Shown in pieces: positions 23,090 to 35,244 of a DNA stretch of 64,000 bases. How positions within the stretch are numbered: the first letter of the stretch is position 1; every line of letters starts with the position of its first letter. A program made the translations under genes and the position numbers. Where the stretch lies: NCBI RefSeq assembly GCF_032854445.1, contig NC_088297.1, forward strand, positions 924,169 through 988,168, written 5' to 3'. This DNA is from Liolophura sinensis (taxonomy: Eukaryota; Mollusca; Polyplacophora; Chitonida; Chitonidae). The notes beneath the pieces were generated by a model. That model did not search any database, was not told the origin of the DNA, and worked only from the letters and a program-made list of their open reading frames with translations.

Positions 23090-25070
23090 ACTGATTACCA
23101 TGGCTTAATCTGCCTGCATATATGTATAACTATCGTAAGATATGTTGAAATAAAAAAAGCTCTGGAGAAACTGTGAAACTAGGGAGCTGAGTGAACAATT
23201 TGAGTTTGTCATATCTCTGCTATAGTATAAATATATATATGTATAGGTATATATATAGGTGAACTGTTGCAGTTATATTTCCATTTTGTCTAACTGAATG
23301 GTATACCTGTGATGCGGGAAAAAAGTTGTGAATATAATAAAATACATCTGGTGAGTTGTTTTACTTGAAGAAATTAACACCTAAAATTCAGAGAGAAAAA
23401 ACTCACATCGCTTGTCTGCCCTTGAAACAATGGTTTCATTTGGCAACTATGTTTCGGAAAAAAACACTGTCATATACTAGTTATAACGTTAGTTAGATAG
23501 TCGTGAACTGAGCGGAGTGTTCTCGTTAACGATATGCACCAGTTCCGTGTAGCTACAGGTAGGTCGTACCTACAGCTCTTACCTGAACCGGTATGTGCCT
23601 GACTTGCGATATTCTCAATACTGATACAGTTTCTTTGTTGACACACACCAGTGGTTTTAGAGCAGTGCTTTCATCGGAATGCGTGTGCTGAGTGTAGACT
23701 TTACAAGGCAAAGAATACCTCGACCCGGTTGTTCAAAACTAGTCTGAATTTTTACCAGACTTAACTTTAAGCCAAGCCCTAAATTTTAGACTTACCCCAA
23801 AAATGTGCTATCGTTGGGTCGGTGATCATAATCCACATATTGTGTGTGTAGATCTCAAAATCCGAGAGTACCACGGTTTTAAGGGTGATGGATATTGTGA
23901 ATTTCTGACTTGCATTTTTAAGGATATTACGAAATGAAACATATATAGGTCATCTGTAAATGATCTGGGTCATCACCCGTCTCACGTTAGAGTCGCAGCA
24001 AGGCGTTCAGAGTCTATTTTTATACCCCCGCCACTGATTTCACCAGTGGTTCTATTGTACGGAAAAAGGTATTCAAGGCAAACATGAAAATTTTCTAGGG
24101 GGTTCTAAGAATGCACAATGTTTGGGACAAAAATATTAACAGACATCATGAGCTGAATCCCTCTCCAGATCGGTTAGTCGCCACTTCGAGTTTGTGGCAA
24201 ACATGAACACTGTGTTTTCCACCTATGTGTTAACCATCCGGTACGGTGGTTTAGGCAGGAAAGTGAAGACATCATTGAATAAGAGAAATGTAAACAACCT
24301 GCAAAGCGTCACTTTTGTATGCGGATGTGATTGATGCACATTCGTGGCCATTTACGGGACGTTTTAATTTCATCCATGGGAGCACTCATGCATTGCCCGC
24401 ATGCTTTTGTTATCAATGGTATAACTATAGTGAAAAGTATGAAAAGTGAGTTCGCATTTGCACATCTTCTGTACCGGAGGGAAAAATGATCATTTTGTTG
24501 CTTACCATTACAAAATCGCGAACTTTGATGACTACCAGATAACATTTTCCCCTGATGTTTCCGGCACATCTGAACATTGAGAAAAAACAGACAGAACGGT
24601 GACGTTTTTCATGGGATCTACAGGGTCAGTGAAATGAAAGTATCTCTCCTGTTTTCTCCAAAGTGTAGAAAATCCCAAGTAATTGTGAAGAACCTCAAAG
24701 TATCGTCGTATACACGAATTACACAAATAATGTTATAGCGTAAATTGCTCTTACAGATCCGAAATGATCTCCAAAAACTGATCTGAATTAGTTTCGATGG
24801 ATGCAAATATGTACCGCTAGCATACAGAATAGGCCTGCAGATTGAGTAGCCATTTCCTTCCGGACTGTTTATTTATTTGACAAAAAAAATATGTTTAGTG
24901 TGTTTTACATAATTTTGGTGTGTTTTCCTTTCTGAGTTAAAATTTCCTGTGAGTTTAATTGTAACTACCACTCAGTTTTACCAGCCATTCAGTCTAAGTC
25001 AATCTATTCTGATAAGCTCATATGTACAAGAATGAATACAAATCCCCCGATTTACTGACAAGATTCATAC
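23090..25070. other. Anonymous AT-rich DNA
   Basis: Low-complexity TA stretches near 23228-23265. Several minus-strand ORFs under 90 codons near 24309-24806 have no recognisable domain and show no splice or codon support. Confidence 0.4.
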
Positions 25071-25084
25071 TATGTAGCTTTCCA

Positions 25085-25565
25085 CACTCCTGTCTGGTTT
25101 CTGGTTCCACTCTCCCGTCCGGTATCGGGTTCCACTCTCTTGTCCGGTGTCGGGTTCCACACTCCTGCCCGGTTTCTGGTTCCACACCCCTGTCTTGTTT
25201 CGGGCTCTACACTCCTGTCTTGTTTCGGGTTCCACACCCCTGTCTCGTTTCGAGTTATACACTCCTGTCTTGTTTCGGGTTCCACACCCCTGTCTCGTTT
25301 CGGGTTATACACTCCTGTCTTGTTTCGGGTTCCACACCCCTGTCTTGTTTCGGGTTCTACACTCCTGTCTTGTTTCGGGTTCCACACCCCTGTTCGGTAT
25401 CGGGTTCCACACTCCTGTCCGGTATCGGGTTCCACACCTCTGTCTGGTTTCAAGTTCCACACCCCTGTCTCGTTTCGGGTTCTGTACTCCTGTCCGGTAT
25501 CGGTTTCCACACTCCTGTCCGGTTTCTGGTTCCACACTCCAGTCAGGTGTCGGGTTCCAGAACTT
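25085..25565. repeat. 25-bp minisatellite, ~19 copies
   Basis: The unit TCGGGTTCCACACYCCTGTCYKGTT repeats with substitutions and no clear length change. Because 25 is not a multiple of three, each frame passes through all phases of the unit. No unit phase contains a stop, so three plus and several minus frames stay open for 85-190 codons. These long ORFs are repeat artefacts. Confidence 0.92.
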
Positions 25566-26090
25566 CAACCGGTCCTTGATTTTGTTTGGATGTGTGAAGG
25601 CCTATACGACACAAATTGTAAAATGTAAGATAATAAGGAAATTACGGCTTGTGATCGTATTTATGCAGCAAAGGCTTAGCTGGATCAGTCGTGTAAGGTG
25701 CAAGTCTTGCTCGTGACAACAGACAGTTGGTCAACCGGGCCATGTGTTCGTGTCCCACTGTGGCTAGATTGACTTTTGTTCTCTTTTCCAAATTTTTTTC
25801 TTTGTGGGGTGGGGGTTGGGGTGGGTGGGCTGAATGTTTGTTAAGCACCCGCAATGGGTGGTTGCTTCCGCCGGCCTCTGTCTTATTCCGTTTACCCACG
25901 AACAAAATTGCCATCGTAAAAGTGAAATGAAATGAAAACATACGGTGTACAACAAATAAATTATTCATGTCGAATAACCCAAAATATTTACATCTAGTTA
26001 TAAGAAAGCTGATTAGTTCAAAAGTAAATGGCAAAAATCAGTAAGTACATGTATTTGTCTATACATATCCTATAGCCTATGAGAAAGGGT
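25566..26090. other. Anonymous DNA with a G-rich tract
   Basis: Contains a G-rich run at 25806-25830 (GTGGGGTGGGGGTTGGGGTG), a possible quadruplex-forming tract. No coding signal. Confidence 0.4.
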
Positions 26091-26099
26091 AGCCCGAAA

Positions 26100-26450
26100 A
26101 GCTTTTCGTTAGACGACGTAAAACCCCAGGTGTACACGTCAGAAGCCTACGTAAAATTCCAATTGTACCCATTAGACGACGTCATAAAACCCTTAGTGGT
26201 ACACGTTAGATGACGACGTAAAACCCCAAGTGTACACATCAGACGACGACTTAAAACCCCAAGTGTACACATCAGACGACGATTTAAAACCCCAAGTGAG
26301 AACGTTATACGACGATGTAAAACCCCAAGTGTACACGTTAGACGGCGATCTCTTTATTGTGTTTAGATATTCAATGCAGAGAATATGACATTTGTAACGA
26401 ATATGGACATCAGACGACGACTTAAAACCCCAAGTGAGAACGTTATTCGA
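26100..26450. repeat. Degenerate ~33-bp tandem repeat
   Basis: About eight units of TTAGACGACGAYKTAAAACCCCAAGTGTACACG. Interrupted at 26350-26408 by a piece identical to part of 27095-27155 (TTTATTGTGTTTAGATATTC...). Confidence 0.8.
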
Positions 26451-26588
26451 CATACATACATACATACATACATACATACATACATACATACATACATACA
26501 TACATACATACATACATACATACATACATACATACATACATACATACATACATACATACATACATACATACATACATACATACATACA
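26451..26588. repeat. (CATA)n microsatellite, ~34 units
   Basis: Pure tetranucleotide run, matching a shorter, less pure run at 44344-44462. ORFs of alternating Tyr/Ile/His/Thr or Met/Tyr/Val/Cys here are artefacts. Confidence 0.98.
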
Positions 26589-28224
26589 TCTGAGGTAATG
26601 TATTATTCATGTGAATGTATAACATAATCTCACGTGATAACACCACATCATTGCCCTCTGTCCGTAACCTACTGTTATTGTGTCTTATTTTTATCGTTTA
26701 ACGCCACACTGCAGACGTTTTCATCCGTCATTTCAGTCATTTTTGTCGAGTGAGGAAATAGTACTTTGTCATAAGACTCCTGACGATCCTGAAGGACTTT
26801 GCCCCGTGTGATGTTCAGATAAGCACCTCAAAATGGTGGAAGACAAGTGGTTCACACTGAATGAAAGATTGCATATATGGCTACACTAGCGTCGTCGACT
26901 GCTTACTGTGGCCGAAAAAAAAAACGGACGAGTCTAGAAAAATTACCTGTGCAAGGCTAGGTTTTAGCCCGTGCTCTTCGTGTCATAGAGATTAAAGAAA
27001 CAAGCATCCAGTCGCTCCCTTCAGGATGGCTCCATGTTTATTTAACACACCTGTGATTTTACAACAGTGGTATGCCTGGGCAAGTGTTCACAATCTCTTT
27101 ATTGTGTTTAGATATTCAATGCAGAGAATATAACATTTGTAACGAATATGGATGTTGCGAAATGCTGATATAAATTGCTTAAGCTTATTGCGAAATACTA
27201 CCTCCATGTATTCATGTAGACCTTATGAGTACATATCCCAGGACGAAGTGTCCTTACGCTACTTTTCAGACTCGTCCTCAGGTGACCAGGAATCTGTAAC
27301 TGTTAACTCTCCACTCCTATGAAATCTTTTGTTCATCTTTCTGCGGGAATTTTTTCGGCGTTCCTAAAATTATGTATATGGTTTTAAACCAGCCATTGGG
27401 TAAACACCATTCCATTAAATAAACAACTAAATAGATCTGTAATAACAGAAATACATGGGCTATTTACATTTCTCTTTCGTGGACGGGTTTACGACAATCC
27501 GTCACAGTCAACGACGCCTTTACGCATTGTATGTAAAGTCAGCCAACCATATGTCAGCGTAAATTGTCTATCCCACCATGACGTGGCCGAAGTGCCGCAG
27601 ATGTCGCGTTAAGCCATATTCAGTCATTCAACTTTCAGAAATGCCATTAAAGGACTCCAGACCCCCAAAAGGTTTTCCGGTGCTTTGGATGCAAAATTCC
27701 CAACAGGGCATCAAGATGGACGTTTCGGGTTAATAATTGTCAGGCCACTTTTCAAAACGACATCCTAAACAAACCATCAAAGGACTAGGGAAGTATATAA
27801 CATATGAAATTAGGACGGAATCATGCAAAGAGAAACATTCCATAGTTTTCAATGATATAGGAATGACTCTAGGGTTCTCGTAGGTGAGTAACAGCAGTAT
27901 GCAAAGCGCGTACCATGTTAGCATGTAAGTTTGCTGATAATCAAATTATGTATTATGTGGTGACAAGGTTTGGGCTCGAACCAAAGATCGCCTCTACCGC
28001 TAGACTAAAGGGAAGTTCCCTCCAGCCTGGGGGTAGGGAGCGCTTGTATACCATTCTATACGTATAAGTATCTCCATTGTGCTTTGGACAGATCTGTTCA
28101 TACATCCACCTTGGCGATCTAATCCAACACGATGAATAGACAACTCCTAGGCCTGGGTTCACGGCAAATATACACAATTGTGAAGCAGAGTGCTAGAAAG
28201 TCTGAAACCTTTGTCCATATTTAC

Positions 28225-29490
28225 TTGTAACAGAATTACAACGGGTATGACTAATACAAATACAAATGTATGTGTAATACAGAAGATTAGTCGACATCAT
28301 CAAATCGTATGGTTCCCTGCTCAGTACAAATATATGTGTGTGACACAAAATACTAGTCGGCATTATTAAATCGGGTGGTTCTTTGCTCAGTACAAATATG
28401 TATGTGTAATACAGACGACTAGTCGGAACCATCAAAGCAGTTGGTTCTCTGCTGTGTACAAATATGTATGCGTAGTACAGAAGACGAGTCGGCATAATCA
28501 AAGCGGTTGGTTCTCTGCTCAAAACAAATATGTATGTGTAATACAGAAGACTTGTCGGCATCATCAAAAGGGGTGGTTTTCTGCTCAATACAAATATGTA
28601 TGTGTAATACAGAAGACGAGTCGGCATTATCAAATCTTGTTCTCTGCTCAATACAAATATGTATGTGTAATACAGAAGACTAGTCGGCATTATTAAATCG
28701 GGTGGTTCTCTGCTCAGTACAAATATATATGTGTAATACAGGGGATTAGTCGGCATCATCAAATCGGGTGGTTCTCTGCTCAATACAAATATGTATGTGT
28801 AATACAGAAGATTAGTCGACATCATCAAAGCGGTTGGTTCTCTGCTGAGTACAAATATGTATGTGTAGTACAGAAGACGAGTCGGCATCATTAATTCGGG
28901 TTGTTCTCTGCTCAATACAAATATGTATGTGTAATACAGAAGACTAGTCGGCATTATTAAATCGGGTGGTTCTCTGCTCAGTACAAATATATATGTGTAA
29001 TACAGGGGATTAGTCGGCATCATCAAATCGGGTGGTTCTCTGCTCAATACAAATATGTATGTGTAATACAGAAGACGAGTCGGCATCATTAATTCGGGTG
29101 GTTTTCTGCTCAGTACAAATATGTATGTGTAATACAGAAGACGAGTCGACATCATCAAAGCGGTTGGTTCTCTGCTGAGTACAAATATGTATGTGTAGTA
29201 CAGAAGACGAGTCGGCATCATTAATTCGGGTTGTTCTCTGCTCAATACAAATATGTATGTGTAATATAGAAGACGAGTCGGCATCATTAATTCGGGTGGT
29301 TCTCTGGTCAGTACAAATATGTATGTGTAATACAGAAGACTAGTCGGCATCATCAAATCGTGTTGTTCTCTGCTCAAAACAAATATGTATGTGTAATACT
29401 GAAGATTAGTCGACATCATCAAAGCGGTTGGTTCTCTGCTGAGTACAAATATGTATGTGTAATACAGAATACTGGTCGGCATCATCAAAG
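28225..29490 (-). repeat. 66-bp minisatellite, ~19 copies, open for 431 codons on the minus strand
   Basis: The unit TGTATGTGTAATACAGAAGA...CTCAGTACAAATA is 66 bp. On the minus strand it stays open from 29488 to 28193, reading 22-residue units such as LLYYTYIFVLSREPPDLMMP. Length variants here are multiples of three. The paralogous array at 46990-47600 has broken frames, and the plus strand is also partly open. The hydrophobic product has no recognisable domain, no splice context and no clear start, so I treat it as non-coding satellite. Confidence 0.85.
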
Positions 29491-29498
29491 AGGGTGGG

Positions 29499-29758
29499 GG
29501 CCTCCGTGGCTCATTTGGTGAGCGCGCTAGTGAAGCGTAATTACCCAGGAGCCTCTCACCAATGCGGTCGCTGTAAGTTCAAGTCCAGCTCATGCTGCCT
29601 TCCTCTGCGGCCGTAAGGCATGCAGAAACCTGCGGATAGTCGTGTGTTTCCCTCGGGCTCCTCCCGGTTTCCTACCATCATAATGCTGACCGCAGTCGTA
29701 TAAGTGAAATATTCTTGAGTACGGCGTAAAACACCAATCAAATGAATAAGTAAATAAA
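29499..29758 (+). mobile_element. tRNA-headed SINE, full length, inserted in the 66-bp array
   Basis: Complete head (GGGCCTCCGTGGCTCATTTG) to AAAACACCAATCAAATGAAT tail. Array sequence resumes after it (ATCGGATGGTTCTCTGCTCA), showing insertion into a unit. The paralogous site in segment B keeps only the 3' half of this SINE. Confidence 0.92.
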
Positions 29759-30103
29759 TGAATCAAATCGGATGGTTCTCTGCTCATCAGGCTTTTCTTC
29801 CTTATTTAGGCGACTACCTTTCCACCACTAGCGAATGGTTGCCCATTTGTATATCCATAATCAGGTTTGTGATTAACGTTTAGGCATAAATCAAACATTC
29901 ATCTTTCTATTAAACACGAAAAATACAGCTTCTCACTGGACAAAGTCTATGGAGGCTTAACTGATTCTCACTGGGCAGATCATATGGAGGCTTTACCGAT
30001 AGATACATCTTATTCACCAGCCAAAAATACAACTGTTACAGACATAGCAGCATACAAATGTGAAACACAAGGTATTAATATGAATACAAGAATAAATAAT
30101 TGG

Positions 30104-30184
30104 CGGTTCCCTCCTACCATAATGCTGACCGCCGTCGTATAGGTGAAATATTCTTGAGTGCTGCGTAAAACATCAATCACATAA
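30104..30184 (+). mobile_element. SINE 3' fragment
   Basis: Only the last ~80 bp of the SINE (TAATGCTGACCGCCGTCGTA to AAAACATCAATCACATAAAC). The same fragment is at 48094-48173 in segment B, so it predates the duplication. Confidence 0.8.
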
Positions 30185-31360
30185 ACAAAATAAATAAATG
30201 TATGATTGGTGTGTTGACATCAGAATAAGTTTTGTCGTTGCTTACATATATACATATATAAAACTGTTTTATCGTTTTTAGATTTGTTTGCGTACGTCCC
30301 ATCTGGGAGATACGTTTGTGGATGTGCACAAGTTGATTCGACGTATATGTTCTACTGATAGCCGACATTTTCTCACCCAAAGAACGGCTTGTAGTCCTCG
30401 ACTTCGTCACCGTCTGATAGTTTCTGACTGCCTGAAACTGATCTAATTCAAACACACACAAAGTCTCGTAGTACTTTAGTATACACACCGTCTGACATTA
30501 CATGAGTGTTACACATTAGATGCTCTTCAGTAGTTATACTAACAACGGCTTAGTTTGTATAGAGCACTTTAGTTCGCCTTTAGAGAGACGGGCTCAAGTC
30601 CCAGTCTGACCCTCATCGTAACATTGTAAATATCATACAAGACTTGACATATATTGTGAGGCGTTAAAATGAAAATGCTAAATACTGCACCAATCGATAA
30701 TCCGAATAAAAGTATTCTGAATTGATCGTGATTTTTGATATATGTATCTATCGAAAATATCAATAAACTTTAAAATGACCCCAGTTGATCTGAGATGCAC
30801 AAAGGACGATTAGATTGTTTGTTGCGCTTTACGAGCTTTCCTCATTCCCTGATCCACTGATATAATAGCATTGTCAAACCAAACAACGCACGCTTTATTT
30901 ATTCATTTTATTTTATTTCACTAAGAAAAAAGTTAGGGTCAAATGAACCGAAAATCTGAGTTATATAATTGAACTATTTCAAACCAGAAAACTAAAACAA
31001 ATGAACAGATCAACTGAGTCACAAAAGACTCCTGCGAGTTTACCGACAGTCCCAGTGAGTTAAGAATATAACCAGCAGAGTTCCATGTTCTTTTGACTCA
31101 GTTTTCCGAGTTGAATTAGCTCAGTTATACAACTCAAATTTTTCTTTTAGGGAAATAAAATACAATATTATCAATAAGTCATACCATACTACACCCAAAG
31201 ACATACATGCACTATACAGTAATGACGCAATCTGCTTATAGTGTACACACTCAAAAAAATTATTCTGTTAATTTTTACAGAAAGTATGTAGCCTGCGCGG
31301 TAGTAGAATGCATTCTGTTATCATAATATAATGCTATATACACCTATACATATCACTAAG

Positions 31361-31405
31361 ATTCTATTGGAATAACAGGATAATATCCTGTTATTCCAAT
31401 AGAAT
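31361..31405. repeat. Perfect 22-bp palindrome, 1-base spacer
   Basis: ATTCTATTGGAATAACAGGA(TA) is followed by one A and then its exact reverse complement. Inside the left arm of the TIR element; a strong cruciform or hairpin former. Confidence 0.95.
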
Positions 31406-31415
31406 GTTAATGTTA

Positions 31416-31648
31416 ATGTTAGCGCGCTAGCGCAGCGTAATGACCCAGGAGTCTCTCACCAATGCGGTCGCTGTGAGTTCAAGTCCAGCTCATGATGGCT
31501 TTCTCTCCGGCCGTATGTGGGAAGGTCTGTCAGCTACCTGCGGATGGTCGTGGGTTTCCCCCGGGTTCTGCCCGGTTTCCACCCACCATAATGCTGGCCG
31601 CCGTCGTATAAGTGAAATATTCTTGAGTACGGCGTAAAACACCAATCA
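31416..31648 (+). mobile_element. tRNA-headed SINE, head slightly truncated
   Basis: Starts AGCGCGCTAGCGCAGCG and runs to ACACCAATC plus a short A tail. Very close in sequence to the copy at 10199-10464, including the pure A tail. Confidence 0.9.
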
Positions 31649-33878
31649 AAAAAAAATACCCTCTGTTATTACCATACTGTAAAAATACTCTCTGTTAATA
31701 CCATACTGTAACGATTTACATTGTAAAGATAATCATACATGGCTTGCAGTTTAAATTAATGCCACCAATGTTAAATTTTGTATAGAAACCTTGAGCAGTG
31801 CAAATATCACAGAGCACACCGATGGGACAGAAACTGTGTCTTGATCTTTCCTTCTGTTAATACTTGATAAATATACATGTACAATGTATAAAGTCTTTGT
31901 CTAAAGTGTACCCAACGCGATTCTAACGGTCATGTGACACAATGTAATGTATGAATGATGAGATTTCAAGCTTGCCTCGTGGTAGATGTAATGTAAAGCG
32001 AGCGTAGTGAGCATCCCATGCATGCGCTGTAAGGACTATCATAGTAGATATACAGTAGATTATTCTTCTGTGTAGATGTAATTTTAGAATGCTTACTGGG
32101 AATAACACAGCGTATGACACAGCGGAATTGCACCCCAATGGTGAGACAGAAGAATAAAAGAATCTACAGAAATGTCCAACTCATAACTACTCAGAATAAA
32201 TCCCCCGGTTTGAATTACCCAAAATTTATATGTACTAAGAAAAGAGTGCGCGCCTTTAGTTCGCGATTGTTGCCTATCAGTGAAGGGTAAGAATACAAAA
32301 TGCGCACACAAGTGTAAACGGTCTTCTAACCGGCTGGGTGTAATAGACACCGAACTGCAAGGACTATAAGCGACCCGCCGTGGCTATGTTAGCATTATGT
32401 ACCTGTCTACATTCACGTCATGCGCGTTTGCCCGAATGATAATCATGGCTGAAGTCGTCGGTGTTTACGTTTAATCTGAACACATCAAAAAGGCTACGGA
32501 ACTTTAAGAAGGGCTATAAGCGCAGGTGTTGCCCGTGTTCTGTGGACAGCATCGACAAAGTTTGTCAGTGATACAACCGAGGCAGATGACACGGCTGAAC
32601 CATTGGGCTCTGATGAAGTAAAACAGGTAAGACAACACACTCCTATACACAAAGTTTTCAACGATTTTGTGTGTTTCTAGGGATGAATGGTTTGTAGCAG
32701 AGAAACCGACTAGGCGGTGGTTCAAACCCGAAACGAGGTACAAATCTCTTAAATGCATCCGTTCTTGCTGCTCGTGGGGTCTGTGAGACGCGGCCGTGCA
32801 GTCATTTACTTCATCTGACGTTCGTTGAAAACCATGGTGTAGCTTCCTGTACGTAACACGATCAAAAGTTCGCCAGTAGCCTGCCAAAGATTGTTGGCTT
32901 TCTACGGTTTCACCGAGTTCCACCACCCAGACATAAAACCTACGAAAATGGTATAACAGAAAATTCTTCAGCGTAGCAGTAAGAACAAAAACGTGAAGAT
33001 CAAGTTATGAATGAATGAATGCATGGGGTTTAACCCAAAAGTAATCTTATTTTATCTCCTGCCATAAGAAATTATACGTAATTCTCGACATTATACCGAT
33101 GCCTAATCTTGGATATGAATCGTCATTAAAGATTTGCATTATACTACCAGCCGAAGCCTTTCCATTTAGCCAAGTTCATAGACAGCGATTCTACAATGGA
33201 TCTGTAGGGCTAGGCACCGTGCTTGTATAACATTTCTTAATTTATTACCGTTCTGAACAATTGACTTCTCAAGTGCTGCACATCGTATCCCAATTTCCCT
33301 TCTCCATGTCAGTATATCTCCTGTTGAAGTCAAGGACATAAATAAGTGACTATTATAAACGTGTACGAGTACGTGTATAATCCTTTTTAATCTCAATGAA
33401 AGGCGAAGTGTATTTTATATTTACACGTATATTTTTACACCCATAGCAAGGCGAACTCCAGTTGACTGTGCTTTAAACGCTCAATCACATAGCAAGATCT
33501 CCGAACATTAGAAAGCTTCTCCAGCTTTACTTATTTGCTCATGTCGCACACACATCTTTGAAAATCATCAGAAGGCAGTTCTTGTAAACTTTGGTTTTAG
33601 CAAACGCAAGCTATAGGCCTATACGCTCAAAACATTCATCTGTGAATTTTATCAGAAAGTCTGTTTTCTGGGTGATGTATTCTGTTATTAAAACGTGACA
33701 TTTTGTCATATTTAACATAATATCCTGTTAGTCTTATGGCATCTTTATGTTGAATGAATAGAAAGTGTGTGTTATATATTTAACAGAACAATCTGCGAGA
33801 ATAGCAGAATACATTCTATTATCACTGAGACAACAGACTTTCTGTCAAATTTAACACCTTAAATTTTTGAGTGTACCC

Positions 33879-34800
33879 GTGGATTATGCCCTTAGATTTG
33901 ATAATCATACGTGAATGTAATCTAAGTAAATGGTTACATACAGAGTCTGCACCAAAAGAATGTAGGGTTTTGAGCAGATGGTGTTCTTGAGTATAAGTTT
34001 TCATATGCAATCATGTTAAAATGCTACACAGTAATTTGTTCTCATTATTTATAGACATATTCATGAAATAAAGGTTAGTACTTAACATTCCCTTCTCCAA
34101 ATGTGCATGTACTTAGCAATTTTGCAGTCATCTAACTGAGAAGAGTAGTATACAAAAGTCTGCACAAATCTGATACAACGCTGGCTAGGTAACGCCCCCC
34201 CCTCCCCCCCCGCTAAACACACACACACGTTCAATCCGATAGGGCAAGCCTCCATAGCTGAATTCATTTTTGTCTACGCCCCGAGTGCCATTTTTTAAAA
34301 CCATTTATGGGGCCCGAGGTCTGAAACTACTAGAGCAGAACTATAAGGACTCACCTGTATGCCATTTCCGCTTGCAAGGCCCCATCAGAATACCTGATAG
34401 GTATTGATAGCTCCTGACATGGTCAGTGTGCCTGGACCCATTCGGGTGCCCAAGTAGTTGGCCCACCAACAGGATGTCACAAACAACAAACCCATACAGC
34501 ATATTGCACCAGCAGCCCCTGACACAAGCTTCGGTCAGCTTGTTTACAAGCTGAGTAAAAAGTTTTTTGTAGCTGAAAACGTGACCAATTTCTGACAGCA
34601 TGACCCAGTTCTGACTGTGGAGTGACTAGCAGTACATGGCTGAGGCACAGTGTAAACACAACACAGCAGTATGGTGGCCCAAAAGGGACATACGAAATTT
34701 GCGGTGAAGTATTAGCGTGTATTCTGGGTAGAATAGGGTGGAGGGGGTGTCTTTTGCAGAGCGGTATTCAGCTTAGCCTCTGCTAATACGCGGATCGCGT
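33879..34800. other. Anonymous DNA left of the Polinton-like element
   Basis: Contains C-rich (34195-34212) and ACAC stretches. No coding signal was seen. The left terminus of the Polinton-like element must lie between here and 34814, but its inverted repeat was not identified. Confidence 0.35.
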
Positions 34801-34813
34801 TATGTTTATTTGC

Positions 34814-35074
34814 CTAAACTGTAAGCCGACGGCTAACGTATTTCCCAGCGGCGCTAAACAAGCCGCAAACGAGAGCGGTCGACTCCATTACCAGGACAGC
34901 AGGCGCCTTATAGAGTAGAACCACGCCCGCCACTGCCAGGCCAAAAAATCCAACCATCATAGACGAATCAAAAGCGCCCATGGCATTCACACGACGGAGG
35001 TACTTCTTAAATAATACCCGCTGGGATACCTTGAAGGGAATCGAACGTGGCAGGTTATGACTGCTTTCCCCCAA
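34814..35074 (-). CDS. Small membrane protein of the Polinton-like element (86 aa)
   Basis: Open from Met at 35074 to TAG at 34814. The central part (MMVGFFGLAVAGVVLLYK and following) is hydrophobic enough for one or two membrane passes, with a basic N-terminal third. Function unknown; its place at the element's edge and the absence of lesions make it a plausible accessory gene. Confidence 0.5.
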   Translation of the reverse strand: MGESSHNLPRSIPFKVSQRVLFKKYLRRVNAMGAFDSSMMVGFFGLAVAGVVLLYKAPAVLVMESTALVCGLFSAAGKYVSRRLTV

Positions 35075-35244
35075 CTGAATTTTTTTTCGGGTTTAATGGC
35101 CGTCACCAAACTGGAAGGCGTAGACTTTGCCTTCCTGACCCTGGAATCCGAAGTCCGAGACGTCAACCAAGTCGGACAGTGCTAAACATGTAGAGCGACG
35201 GCCAGTTATGGCAATGAGGTTGTGGCATGACGTGTAATGTCGCG

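Larger units (their letters stand above)
26821..31745. repeat. Segmental duplication, segment A (copy of 44524-49410)
   Basis: Collinear with segment B in blocks: 26821-27480 with 44524-45190, 27630-28190 with 46460-46980, a 66-bp array, a SINE junction, then 29780-30960 with 47770-49060 and a short ~30-bp array. Starts at AAGCACCTCAAAATGGTGGA (B: AAGCACCTCAAAATGATAGA). Substitutions and indels are frequent, so the duplication is not recent. Short ORFs inside (for example 27953-28177, 30177-30488) are not conserved as coding between the copies. Confidence 0.88.
31247..33878. mobile_element. TIR-bounded DNA element (or opposed pair of MITEs), 2.6 kb
   Basis: Left end ACACTCAAAAAAATTATTCT (31247...) and right end read in reverse ACACTCAAAAATTTAAGGTG (...33877) remain similar inward for at least 75 bp, including ACAGAAAGT and AGAATGYATTCTG. 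More distant blocks (AACAGGATA) also match. This suggests long terminal inverted repeats of about 150 bp. No transposase was recognised; the largest internal ORF is 140 codons (32504-32926, minus) with no known motif. Equally, two related MITEs could lie in opposite orientation. Confidence 0.45.

Noticed and set aside
25070-25716. Several ORFs of 150-190 codons, both strands
   Set aside because: They are readings of a 25-bp minisatellite whose unit has no stop in any phase; the peptides are simple repeats.
26193-26646. ORFs of Met-Tyr-Val-Cys or Tyr-Ile-His-Thr repeats (also 44221-44538)
   Set aside because: Direct translations of (CATA)n microsatellites.
27960-28015. tRNA-like stretch on the minus strand (TAGTCTAGCGGTAGAGGCGA, GGTTCGAGCCC)
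   Set aside because: A- and B-box-like sequences are present, but the spacing is too short for a tRNA and no cloverleaf forms. It is duplicated at 46740-46795 with the segment, so it is more likely a SINE trace.
32504-32926. 140-codon minus-strand ORF as a gene
   Set aside because: No domain, splice context or conserved motif; length is within chance for this composition.
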